Positions 7,601-14,056 are shown, numbered from the stretch's first letter. The stretch is DNA of 14,801 nt from an uncultured bacterium (GCA_900547945.1 URIT01000081.1:1-14801), one strand, 5' to 3'. Made by a program: numbers and translations. The notes: generated by a model not told the origin, from the letters alone.

Positions 7601-8576
7601 CGAGCCCTTCGAGCATGAAGACCGTGTCGGGGTATTCCGTGCGGACGCGGGCGACGATGTACTTCCACGTCGCCTCGGGGATCATGTACCCCGCGTCGCA
7701 GCGGAAACCGTCCACGCCGTTGCGCGCCCAGAAGAGGAAGACCTCGGCCATGTAGGCGCGCAGTTCGGGGTGCGCGTAGTCGAGCTCCACGAGGTCCGCC
7801 CAGACGACGCCCCAGGCGCCGGGCGAGACGAACGTGCCGTCCGCCTGGCGGCGGAACCAGTCGGGGTGGTGGGTCTGGAGCGTGGAGGCCCAGCCCGTAT
7901 GGTTCGCGGGCAGGTCGACGAAGAGGCGGCCGCCGCGCGCGTGGACGGCGCCGATGAGCTCGCGGAACTGGTCGAGCGGCGTCGTCTTCGCGTCGAACTC
8001 CGCCATCGCGGGGTCGACGCTGAAGAAGTCGGTCGCGGCGAACGGGCAGCCGTACTCGCCCATCACCGCGTAGGTGGTGGGGACGGGGAAGACGGGGAGC
8101 GTCTGGATGATGTTGAACCCCATTCTGCCCATGATGACGTCGAGCCGGCGCACCACTTCGCGGAAAGAGCCGAACTGGCGCGGGAAGACCGTGTAGATCG
8201 CGTTGCCGCCGCGCGTCTCCGCCGGTTCCACCTTCACCACGAGGTTGTCCCCGCCGGGCCACTCCGGGGCGTCCGCCCCCTCGGGGAAGAAGCAGCACTT
8301 TCCCTGGAAGATCCCCACCTCGCCGAGCGGCAGCTCCACGCGCCAGACGCTGGGCGCGGCCTCCGCCATCGGCACGTCGCGCCACTGCCGTTCCAGCGGC
8401 GTCGCACCGAGGTCGTTCTGCTCGACCGTCTCGCGGCGGGCGACCGCCGCGCCGCCGATCTCCGTGCGGAAGACGGCGCGCCCCGGACGCGGCGCGTCCA
8501 GCTTCAGCGTGGCGGCGAACGTGTCGCCCGCCCAGCGGAGGTGAAAGGATCCGGGTTCAGGATTCTGCTGCAACAT
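4632..8576 (-). CDS. GH13-GH133 fusion: bifunctional-type glycogen debranching enzyme
   Basis: A 1314-residue cytosolic alpha-glucan enzyme. Residues about 120-490 are a GH13 alpha-amylase-type barrel with all four signature regions: DLPANH (221-226), GFRCD with nucleophile D294, FMLEG with acid E323, and ETHDND with H381/D382. The middle (about 550-930) is mostly beta-rich linker and N-terminal GDE-like sequence. Residues about 945-1314 are an amylo-alpha-1,6-glucosidase domain (GH133): WFLDWGRDTF (974-983), LPNIIYGE (1014-1021), DTVDAPLWF (1027-1035), GYPVEIQALW (1098-1107), YHNGTVWAWP (1231-1240) and QAWSVSELLRVW (1296-1307). The order resembles eukaryotic AGL, in which a GH13 part moves a maltosyl/maltotriosyl stub and the second part hydrolyses the remaining alpha-1,6 glucose; that activity pairing is inferred. 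The ATG at 8576 is chosen over GTG 8588 because AGGGAG lies 11 bases upstream of the former and abuts the latter. It overlaps the upstream gene by 20 bases. Confidence 0.9.
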   Translation of the reverse strand: MLQQNPEPGSFHLRWAGDTFAATLKLDAPRPGRAVFRTEIGGAAVARRETVEQNDLGATPLERQWRDVPMAEAAPSVWRVELPLGEVGIFQGKCCFFPEGADAPEWPGGDNLVVKVEPAETRGGNAIYTVFPRQFGSFREVVRRLDVIMGRMGFNIIQTLPVFPVPTTYAVMGEYGCPFAATDFFSVDPAMAEFDAKTTPLDQFRELIGAVHARGGRLFVDLPANHTGWASTLQTHHPDWFRRQADGTFVSPGAWGVVWADLVELDYAHPELRAYMAEVFLFWARNGVDGFRCDAGYMIPEATWKYIVARVRTEYPDTVFMLEGLGGKIEVTDALLNRAGLDWAYSEIFQTYDRGAFEWYLPGAIARARAHGTLVHFAETHDNDRLAKGGRVWARLRVALAALLSHQGAWGIANGVEWLATEKIDVHGRNDLNWGAPDNLVDFIAQLNRLVAHHPDFAGNGPITLVERGAGNFLAVVRGLTLVLANLDCARGVSAHWDVAAFPASSDPDDLLLGRRVHAEDGLWLEPGEVRVLSHCPCAELPPPPLPPVPEGFAVDWTYPEDVRRDVCLPVGSVLRVTAPHPFRVRLNDGETTCAVQRSRLVGGVHEVRFAAPAYTGDGTRAAARTLVLSLYAPSGLVRTAARILLTPPAEAVRVKGVYTGDEIRRNLAAPGAGGLLETVLSDGAGSASRVKLAWGEIRSQYDALFAANPNPRVPADRLVLWTRCRAWLQYEGYSRAFNADCIESFRADPAGRMAEWTFVVPCGLGRVARFRFRLALAQGGTGGASLLVERLAGTDADDVGPVTLVFRPDLEWRSFHATTKARGAVENAFATATRTLDRDGAVRGFAFAPYGKGEQFAMTLDGGVFHPEGAWSYCVSHAEEAARGQADCGDLYSPGWFSCTVGVGTAVSLGGRYVNGRDSGRACVPCDPGRASPPMTDVERPASLPLDAALREALRLFVVRRDDVKTVIAGYPWFLDWGRDTFIFLQGAIPGGFVKEALDIVEAFARFEENGTLPNIIYGETAGNRDTVDAPLWFIRTLAVLGEKAARFRPVAESIVAHYVTGTPNGIRVDPASGLVWSPPHFTWMDTNYPACTPRVGYPVEIQALWIAALRYLGGKKWNVLADQATASLVRFFVRKDEVGGLYDCLDAPDGEPAAQATPDWGVRPNQLFAVSLGAFDALAPARRQALERAVVRATARLVVPGGIRSLAADDARYRGVYAGDEDTARKPAYHNGTVWAWPFPLYAEALVKTRLASKATARSLLASAVENLNAGCVCHLSEIADGDAPHAQKGCRAQAWSVSELLRVWLALAPDR

Positions 8577-10518
8577 CGACGACTTCACTCCCTGTTGGAC
8601 TCCCGCACGCGACCGGCCGCTCCCCGCAGGTCCAGACGGTCACCGCCACGCCCGCCTCGGCGAAGATCCGCTTCGCGACCGCAAGGCGCTCGGGCGACAG
8701 GATGCACGTGATCACCACGGCGTCCGCGCGGAGCCGCTTCAGGACCTCCTTCGCCTGCACGAGCGTGCCGTGGACGCGCTGGCCGCCGATGTAGAGGCCG
8801 CGCAGCAGCACATCGTCGTCCAGGAGCCCCACGATCACCCGCCGGTTGCGGAGGGAGGAGCGGACCAGCTCGCGGCGGAACAACGCATAGCGCAGCCCCG
8901 CGCCGTAGACGACGATGCGGCTCGTCGCCGGATCTTCCGCCAGCCGCCCGCTGTCCAGCGCGTAGAAGAGGTCGCGCAGCACGGGGCGGACGAGCCGCAC
9001 GCCCGAAAGCGCCAGCGAGGAGAGCGCGAAATAGAGCATGGAGAACGCCATCAGGTCCCGATGCGGGAAGTGGAACAGGATGATGGCCGCGGACCCGCCG
9101 AGCGTCCCGACGAAGCACGCCGCCACGAGGCGCACGTAGTTCGAGATGAGCGCGCGCGACCACACCGTCGCGTAGACGCGGAAGAGGATGAGGCAGAAGA
9201 AGACGGGCACGACGCACAGGGGCATCCCCGTGTGGAGCAGGTGCGCGTTGACGCGCTGGCCGAGGACCAGGACGTTGAACAGGCAGACGAGGACGAGCAG
9301 GGCCGCATCCACCGACACGTAGTAGGGGATCGCGAGCATGCGGCGGCGCCGGCGGCTCGCGCGGTCGCGGTCGTGCGCCATCGTGTTCAGGAGCCGTCCG
9401 GCGTCCCACAGCTCGATCCGGCGCATGTCGCGCACGACGATGTACACGCCCACGATGAAGGCGAGGATGAAGAGCCCGGCGGCCCGGTCGCGCAGGGCGA
9501 GGCCGCCGAAGCCGACGGCCACGAGGAACGCCGCGAGGGCGTAGAGCGCGCCGGCGGCCTTGCGCTGCGAGACGAGCTGGCGGAGGATGCGGTGGTGGAG
9601 GTGGTCCGTGTCGGCCTGCATGACGCGCGTGTTCCCCTCGTCCGCCCCGTGCTCCTCGCGCGTCAGCACGGCCCGCAGCGTGCGGCGGAGAATCGCGAGC
9701 GCCGTGTCGAAGATCGGCACGCCCATCGCGAGCATCGGCACGCCGAGCGAGACGAAGAGCGAATCGCTCGACTTCATGAAGAGCGGCAGGGTCGAGAGGA
9801 CGAAGCCGAGGTACATCGAACCCGTGTCGCCGAGGAAGACGCTTGCGGGGTGGAAGTTGTAGCGCAGGAAGGCGAGGCAGGCTCCCGCGAAGACGAAGTA
9901 GACGAGCGTCGCCTGGGGGTAGCCGATGAAGAAGAGCGCGCCGCCCATGCCGACGGCGGCGATGAGCGCGAGGCCCGTCGCGAGCCCGTCGAGCCCGTCG
10001 ATGAGGTTGAACGCATTGATCGCGCCCACGATCCAGAACACCGTGCAGAAGCAGTCGAGGGCCGGCAGGATGCCGCTCAGGAGCGGAATCGTGTGGAAGC
10101 CGATGTTGCACCAGAAGAACGCACCGAGCGCCACGGCGACCTGCCCCGCGAGCTTCACGAGGGGCGGCAGGCCGAACTTGTCGTCCAGCAGACCCACCCC
10201 GACAAGCGCGCCGCCGAGCGCCATCATGCGCAGCAGCACCGCGTTCGAGAAGAGCGGCGAGACCGGCTTCCCCGTCATGAGGATGTAGACGAGGAGCGTA
10301 AGGGTGGTCGCGAGGTAGATGGCGAGGCCGCCGCCGCGCGGGACGGGCACCGTGTTGATGCGGCGGGCGGAGGGCGTGTCGACCATCTCGAACCGCCGCG
10401 CGAGCCGACGGCAGAGCGGCGTGAGGAAGTACCCCAGCAGGAAGGAGACGAGGGTGAGGTCCCACCAGGGCGCCGTCACCCCGAGCACGTGCAGCAGGTT
10501 CCGTCCGAACGTCGTCAC
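8557..10518 (-). CDS. WecA/MraY-type polyprenyl-phosphate sugar-1-phosphate transferase with FlaA1-like C-terminal domain
   Basis: A 653-residue membrane protein. Residues about 20-365 are a multi-pass PNPT transferase that would move a UDP-sugar phosphate (often GlcNAc or GalNAc) to undecaprenyl phosphate. Visible motifs are PRGGG (60-64), LLDDKFG (110-116), NAFNLIDGLDGLA (168-180), FLGDTGS (228-234) and the HLHHR loop (306-310). After a basic linker (385-393) come more membrane segments (about 396-510), then a Rossmann domain with VVYGAG (536-541) and GLLDDD (564-569), like the N-terminal half of FlaA1/WbpM/CapD proteins but without their epimerase part. The GTG start overlaps the exosortase stop (GTGA), with AGGA upstream; a longer open frame to 11586 is antisense-free but only shadows the exosortase. 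The role is probably initiation of exopolysaccharide or surface glycan synthesis. Confidence 0.9.
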   Translation of the reverse strand: MTTFGRNLLHVLGVTAPWWDLTLVSFLLGYFLTPLCRRLARRFEMVDTPSARRINTVPVPRGGGLAIYLATTLTLLVYILMTGKPVSPLFSNAVLLRMMALGGALVGVGLLDDKFGLPPLVKLAGQVAVALGAFFWCNIGFHTIPLLSGILPALDCFCTVFWIVGAINAFNLIDGLDGLATGLALIAAVGMGGALFFIGYPQATLVYFVFAGACLAFLRYNFHPASVFLGDTGSMYLGFVLSTLPLFMKSSDSLFVSLGVPMLAMGVPIFDTALAILRRTLRAVLTREEHGADEGNTRVMQADTDHLHHRILRQLVSQRKAAGALYALAAFLVAVGFGGLALRDRAAGLFILAFIVGVYIVVRDMRRIELWDAGRLLNTMAHDRDRASRRRRRMLAIPYYVSVDAALLVLVCLFNVLVLGQRVNAHLLHTGMPLCVVPVFFCLILFRVYATVWSRALISNYVRLVAACFVGTLGGSAAIILFHFPHRDLMAFSMLYFALSSLALSGVRLVRPVLRDLFYALDSGRLAEDPATSRIVVYGAGLRYALFRRELVRSSLRNRRVIVGLLDDDVLLRGLYIGGQRVHGTLVQAKEVLKRLRADAVVITCILSPERLAVAKRIFAEAGVAVTVWTCGERPVACGSPTGSEVVDVAAES

Positions 10519-12143
10519 GGGAGCGTCCTCGAAAGGTCGTCCAGGAACGCCGTGAGCGCAAGGCGGTCGGCGGCGTGTTCCAGCGAGAAGCCCCCGTCGT
10601 TCGAGGCCGAGACCGTGACCATCACCCAGCGGTCGATACGGTTGAGGACGGACCGGTCCCAGATGTCCCGCAGGATCCGCGCGACGTGCGACGACGTGCG
10701 CACGCCCGCCTGGTTGAAGAACGTGTAGGCGAGGACCGTCGACGGTCCGCGCGGGCTCTCTAGGCGAATCGCGCGGAACGTCCGCCCCTCCACCGCCAGG
10801 TCCGTCGGGTCGCACATCTGGAATCCCTGCGCCGGCATGCAGAGTTCGGGACGGTGCAGCGAGCTCTTGGACGTGCCGCCCACAACCGCCGAGACGAGGA
10901 ACCGCGCGTAGGGCGTCGTGTAGAGGCGCTTGTGGATGCGCGTGTCGGCGGGCAGGATCGTCCGCTCGCCGAGCGAACACCCCTCCAAAACGCCGCCGCA
11001 TGCCGGGCACGTCCCCTCGCGCCCCTTCTCCAGCCTCGACAGGGTGAACAGCGCCGCGCACTGCTCGTTCTGGCAGTAGCGCACGCCGTCGACCTGATAC
11101 CCCGGCAACGCCTCCGGCAGGGCAAAGGCCGGCGGCACCGTCACCGTCGAGCGCGGCGTGAGCCCCTGGAAAATGAAGAGGGGGCCGAGCAGCGCCACGG
11201 CCAGCCACGGGAGCCAACGCGAACGGGCCGAAACGGACGTGGACGGCGGCGCGGCGGGAGATGCGGCCTTCTGCGGCGGCGCAGGACGGCCACGCCCGTA
11301 CCGCTCCGCGAGGCGGTCGAGCAGCCCCCCGCAGGCCACCATCAGGCAGATGGCCACGATGAACACGATGTAGCCCGAATAGTCGTGGTAGAAGCCCAGC
11401 GCGAAGTCCTGCCTCGTCCCGGCAGCGACGAGGCAGATCGTGAGGATGCGCGTGATGTTGCCGAGGACGGCGAGCGGCACGGAACAGGCGAAGAGCGCGC
11501 CCCGCCGCAGCCACGTCGGCTGCGTGAACCAGGCATACGCCGCCGTGAGCGCCATCAGCGCGAAGATCGAGCGCATCCCCGAACACGGCGCGGCCACATC
11601 GACCGAGAAGGGATGCGCCCCCTGCGAAATCACCGCCGTGCCCTGCCGGACGACGTCAAGGCCGAAGCCCCGCAGCACGAAGAGCGCCGTCCCGCTCGCC
11701 ACGAGGCGCAGGTGGATCGTCACGGCGTCGAGGAACGTGGAGAGCGGAACCGTGAAGAGGAGGAAGAGCGCGGGGAACACGAAGAGCCGCGCGCAGCGTC
11801 CCCCGTAGAACGCCCACGGGAGCGTGATGCAAAGGCCGATGAACCCCAGCTGCTCGAAGCGGATCTGGAGCCCGCGCGTCCCCAGCAGCGCGAGGAGCAC
11901 GCAGGGGAGGCACGCGAGAAGCCCCCAGAGGGACGGCGCGCCCCGGGAACGCCTCAGTTCGTCGCGTTCGGTCCACAGCACGTACAGCGAAAACGGCAGC
12001 ACGAGCCAGCCGTGCGACATGTCCTCCAGCTCATCGCCGAAGACGCCGCGCACGCGCGCGAACATGGCGGAAAACCCGAAGAGCGCGCACCCGGCCAGGA
12101 CCAGGAGCGCCCCCATTCGACTGGATTGGAAAACCTTCCACAT
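10515..12143 (-). CDS. Exosortase with C-terminal EpsI domain and inserted zinc-ribbon-like motif
   Basis: A 542-residue inner-membrane transpeptidase-like protein. Residues about 10-285 hold the multi-pass exosortase core with the catalytic triad C187 (APCSGMRS), R232 (NITRI) and H253 (YHDYSG). Exosortases cleave and transfer proteins carrying PEP-CTERM-like tails. After a Pro/Ala/Ser linker (286-305) and one more membrane segment (310-327) comes an EpsI-type domain with its SLHRPELCMPAQGF motif (429-441). Inside that domain are two cysteine pairs, CQNEQC (357-362) and CPACGG (379-384), spaced like a zinc ribbon. The ATG at 12143 gives a proper first membrane helix; its ribosome site is weak (AGGA about 12 bases upstream). 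It follows the methyltransferase by 28 bases and is coupled to the downstream transferase by a 4-base overlap. No tagged substrate protein is encoded in the window. Confidence 0.93.
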   Translation of the reverse strand: MWKVFQSSRMGALLVLAGCALFGFSAMFARVRGVFGDELEDMSHGWLVLPFSLYVLWTERDELRRSRGAPSLWGLLACLPCVLLALLGTRGLQIRFEQLGFIGLCITLPWAFYGGRCARLFVFPALFLLFTVPLSTFLDAVTIHLRLVASGTALFVLRGFGLDVVRQGTAVISQGAHPFSVDVAAPCSGMRSIFALMALTAAYAWFTQPTWLRRGALFACSVPLAVLGNITRILTICLVAAGTRQDFALGFYHDYSGYIVFIVAICLMVACGGLLDRLAERYGRGRPAPPQKAASPAAPPSTSVSARSRWLPWLAVALLGPLFIFQGLTPRSTVTVPPAFALPEALPGYQVDGVRYCQNEQCAALFTLSRLEKGREGTCPACGGVLEGCSLGERTILPADTRIHKRLYTTPYARFLVSAVVGGTSKSSLHRPELCMPAQGFQMCDPTDLAVEGRTFRAIRLESPRGPSTVLAYTFFNQAGVRTSSHVARILRDIWDRSVLNRIDRWVMVTVSASNDGGFSLEHAADRLALTAFLDDLSRTLP

Positions 12144-12171
12144 GGAATCTGGAATCCTGTCAGATCAGAAA

Positions 12172-13008
12172 TCAGAAAACGGCACGGCAGTAAATCCCCG
12201 AGGGACAGGGCCGGTCACGTCCCTCCAGCAGCATCTCGCCGCTCTCCACGCGCGCGGCCGACGGAAAGGCCTGCCCGATGACGTTCTCGGCGACGCGGCA
12301 CGAAAGGCCCGGCGTGTGGGAGGAGAAGAGGACGAAGAGCGGCCTTTCGGAGAGGACGCCCCTCACGAGGCCGATCGTCTCCTGGAGGTCGCGCTCGATC
12401 TTGTACATCTCCCCGTTCGCGCCGCGCCCGAAGGTCGGCGGGTCGAAGATGACGGCGTCGTAGCGCCGCTCCCGGCGGATTTCCCGGCGGAGGAACTTGT
12501 GGGCGTCGTCCGTGATCCAGCGGATCGGGTGGTCCCGGAGGCCGTTCAGCGCCGCGTTCTCGCGCGCCCACTGCACCATGCCCTTCGAGGCGTCGAGGTG
12601 GCAGACCTCCGCCCCGCCGCGCGCCGCCGCGAGCGTCGAGCCGCCCGAATAGGCGAAGAGGTTGAGGACGCGCGGGAGGAGCCCGGACGCGCAACGGCCC
12701 TTCACCGTCTCCTGGATCCACCGCCACTGCGCACGCTGCTCGGGGAAGATGCCGAGATGGCCGAAATCCGTGCCCGAGAGCTTGAACGCGAGACCCGCCG
12801 TCTCGATCGTCCATTCCTTCGGCAAGGCGCCGCGCCCATGCCAGCGGTTGCCGTCCTCGCGGTCGAAGGTCGCCGTCGCCCGCTCCCACGCGGCCCGGTC
12901 GCGCGGCTGCCAGAGGGCCTGCGAACAGGGGCGCACGAGGGTGTAGCGTCCGAAGCGCTCGAACTTGCGTCCGTCGCCCGCGTCGATGAGTTCATAGTCT
13001 TCCGCCAT
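12172..13008 (-). CDS. Class I SAM-dependent methyltransferase, RlmI-like
   Basis: A 278-residue cytosolic protein resembling the catalytic part of the RlmI/YccW (COG1092) 23S rRNA methyltransferases. The SAM-binding motif LNLFAYSGGSTLAAA is at 115-129, the acidic strand end HLDASKGM at 137-144, and the DPPTFGRG catalytic loop at 189-196. The N-terminal PUA domain of RlmI is absent; instead there is a beta-rich segment (1-85) seen in shorter family members. The ATG at 13008 is preferred to an upstream in-frame start at 13038 because a TATAAT box lies between them. RNA is the likely target, but the base is not known. It heads the minus-strand unit that continues with the exosortase. Confidence 0.85.
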   Translation of the reverse strand: MAEDYELIDAGDGRKFERFGRYTLVRPCSQALWQPRDRAAWERATATFDREDGNRWHGRGALPKEWTIETAGLAFKLSGTDFGHLGIFPEQRAQWRWIQETVKGRCASGLLPRVLNLFAYSGGSTLAAARGGAEVCHLDASKGMVQWARENAALNGLRDHPIRWITDDAHKFLRREIRRERRYDAVIFDPPTFGRGANGEMYKIERDLQETIGLVRGVLSERPLFVLFSSHTPGLSCRVAENVIGQAFPSAARVESGEMLLEGRDRPCPSGIYCRAVF

Positions 13009-13015
13009 GCCCGTT

Positions 13016-13044
13016 ATTATACCATATAAACTTGGCACTTGTGC
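13016..13044 (-). promoter_or_regulatory. Promoter of the methyltransferase unit, possibly leaderless
   Basis: A consensus -10 TATAAT occupies 13021-13016 on the minus strand; the site 17 bases upstream reads GCACAA, a poor -35. Only seven bases separate the -10 from the ATG at 13008, which places the expected transcription start at or next to the start codon. No ribosome site is present. Confidence 0.6.
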
Positions 13045-13048
13045 CGAG
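13031..13048. promoter_or_regulatory. Dyad between divergent promoters
   Basis: CTTGGCACTTGTGCCGAG is an inverted repeat of two 8-base arms with one mismatch around TT; the core GGCAC/GTGCC is perfect. It covers the -35 positions of both the leftward methyltransferase promoter and the rightward tRNA promoter, so a bound protein could affect both. Function is inferred from position only. Confidence 0.45.
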
Positions 13049-13067
13049 AGGTCGTTTTCGGTATACT
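13039..13067 (+). promoter_or_regulatory. Promoter of tRNA-Lys
   Basis: TTGTGC (13039-13044) and TATACT (13062-13067) are separated by 17 bases. Expected initiation near 13074 leaves about 14 bases of leader before the mature tRNA. The -35 matches consensus at only three positions. Confidence 0.55.
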
Positions 13068-13087
13068 ACCCTCCGCATTTGCCCCTT

Positions 13088-13163
13088 CGGACTGTAGCTC
13101 AGCTGGTAGAGCACGACACTTTTAATGTTGGGGTCGCGGGTCCGATCCCCGCCAGTCCGACCA
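13088..13163 (+). tRNA. tRNA-Lys (anticodon TTT)
   Basis: A complete 76-base cloverleaf with encoded CCA. The acceptor stem pairs CGGACTG with CAGTCCG, with discriminator A. The D stem is GCTC/GAGC, the anticodon stem CGACA/TGTTG around the loop CTTTTAA, which puts TTT at positions 34-36, and the T stem GCGGG/CCCGC around TCCGATC. All stems close, with one G-T pair in the anticodon stem. Confidence 0.97.
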
Positions 13164-13194
13164 TTCACAGCACGATTGTTGCCGCGACGTCATG

Positions 13195-13240
13195 GCATCA
13201 CCCCGCACACCCGGGCATCTGATGACCGTGCGGGTGATGC
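13195..13240. repeat. Large inverted repeat downstream of tRNA-Lys
   Basis: GCATCACCCCGCAC (13195-13208) pairs with GTGCGGGTGATGC (13228-13240) with a single bulged C, around a 19-base loop. No T-run follows, so it is not a standard terminator, although it could help define the tRNA transcript end or be a remnant of a mobile repeat. Confidence 0.6.
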
Positions 13241-13407
13241 TGTTCAACTTGCACGGCGACGGGGACACGAAAGGTGCAAATGGTGTAGACGCGCTTAAGG
13301 TCTATCGTCAAGACGAAGATTATGTGATCAAGCTCCGGCGAATGAACGCCGATTCGCACTGGCATGTTGATGCGTTCAACGAGCTATTCGGGGATCGTAC
13401 TCCGTAA
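13222..13407 (+). CDS. Doubtful small hypothetical ORF
   Basis: An open frame of 61 residues from ATG 13222 (71 from 13192, which begins inside the inverted repeat arm). The stretch has markedly lower GC than the flanking genes, and the C-terminal part, ending HWHVDAFNELFGDRTP, reads like protein rather than a GC-rich shadow frame. There is no convincing ribosome site for either start. It may be the 3' remnant of a transferred gene cut off by the upstream sequence. I recognise no family. Confidence 0.25.
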   Translation: MTVRVMLFNLHGDGDTKGANGVDALKVYRQDEDYVIKLRRMNADSHWHVDAFNELFGDRTP

Positions 13408-13433
13408 GAGATTCTTGGCGCGGGCGAATGTCA

Positions 13434-13617
13434 TGGTAGGGGCGCGCGTCCCGCGCGCCCGCCCGACCCCGCGCACCAGGTCTGACTGTCGGACGTCCCG
13501 CGCCGGGGGCGGGCCGCCGGGGACGTCGGCCCCTACCACAGGTCCCAGCCACGTTCCCGCCGTGGTTTTGGGGATGAACGGGATTTCACGTCGGAGCGTT
13601 CCGACGTGAAATCGCGC
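13434..13617. repeat. 184-bp composite direct repeat, copy 1
   Basis: Identical to 14182-14365 except for two substitutions and with no gaps. The first part (13435-13537) is bounded by inverted termini GGTAGGGGC and GCCCCTACC, which extend imperfectly to about 18 bp, and contains GC-rich palindromic sequence. The second part ends in a perfect 13-bp hairpin at 13583-13612 with loop GCGT. It has no coding capacity of its own and looks like a non-autonomous dispersed element. It forms the 3' end of the frameshifted minus-strand gene. Confidence 0.9.
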
Positions 13618-14011
13618 GCCGGGCCCGTTCGGACGTCCCGCGCCGAAATCACCTCCGCATGGCCCTTGCGCAGTTCCGGCAGGGTGTCGGCCCCGGTGAA
13701 GCCGTCGCCGCGCCCGCGCACGGTCGCGCAGGAACCGCCGTCGGGGTCGGGGGTCACGTCCGCCGTGAAGGTCTGCCATCCTCCCACCGCCCCGCGGTTT
13801 TGCGGAGCGCGGCGCGTTGCCTGTCCGCCACGCGGTCGGCATCGCCATGCGGGGCCTTGCGGAGGTCGGGCAAGCCGCGTACGGCGACGATGAACGCCAG
13901 CACCCCGTTCAAGTCCATGTTGTAGCGGTGCAGTTTCCGCTCCGCCCTCTGCGCAAGGGCTAGGTCGAGGGTCGCCCCCCCTGCTGGCCGTGGCCGCTCC
14001 GTCGTTCTCAT
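13533..14011 (-). pseudogene. Frameshifted hypothetical gene
   Basis: A minus-strand gene with an intact start region: ATG 14011, AAAGGAG seven bases upstream, and a TATAAT box at 14056-14051. The first frame runs 85 residues to a stop at 13754, with a helical N-terminal part (LALAQRAERKLHRYNMDLN). From 13787 the neighbouring frame carries protein-like sequence with strong third-position GC, WQTFTADVTPDPDGG to LPELRKGHAEVISARD. A one-base shift in the G-rich tract around 13780-13795 would join them into about 160 residues. The final residues, from about 13617 down, come from the repeat, so the true C-terminus is probably lost. I recognise no family. An assembly error in the G tract is an alternative to real decay. 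Confidence 0.5.
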
Positions 14012-14050
14012 GCTTCCGCTCCTTTACGTTCGCTTACGCGACATGACGGG

Positions 14051-14056
14051 ATTATA
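14051..14056 (-). promoter_or_regulatory. -10 box of the frameshifted gene
   Basis: TATAAT on the minus strand, 39 bases before the ATG at 14011, lies immediately after the TGA of the upstream gene tail. No consensus -35 is visible about 17 bases upstream (CCGCAA). Confidence 0.4.

Noticed and set aside
4332..8711. A 1459-codon open frame on the plus strand
   Set aside because: It is antisense to the GH13-GH133 gene, rich in Arg/Ala/Gly/Glu, has no recognisable motif and starts inside another gene. High GC makes stops rare in opposing frames.
10519..11586. N-terminal extension of the transferase frame through the exosortase gene
   Set aside because: The extension is a shadow of exosortase sequence; the GTG at 10518 with the 4-base overlap and an upstream AGGA is a sound start just before the first membrane helix.
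8770..12281. Long plus-strand frames opposite the transferase and exosortase
   Set aside because: Same antisense effect; composition is Arg/Glu/Ala rich with no fold-like pattern.
13140..13163. tRNA-Lys 3' end as an attachment site
   Set aside because: No second copy of the tRNA 3' sequence is visible in the remaining 1.6 kb and no tyrosine integrase gene is present.
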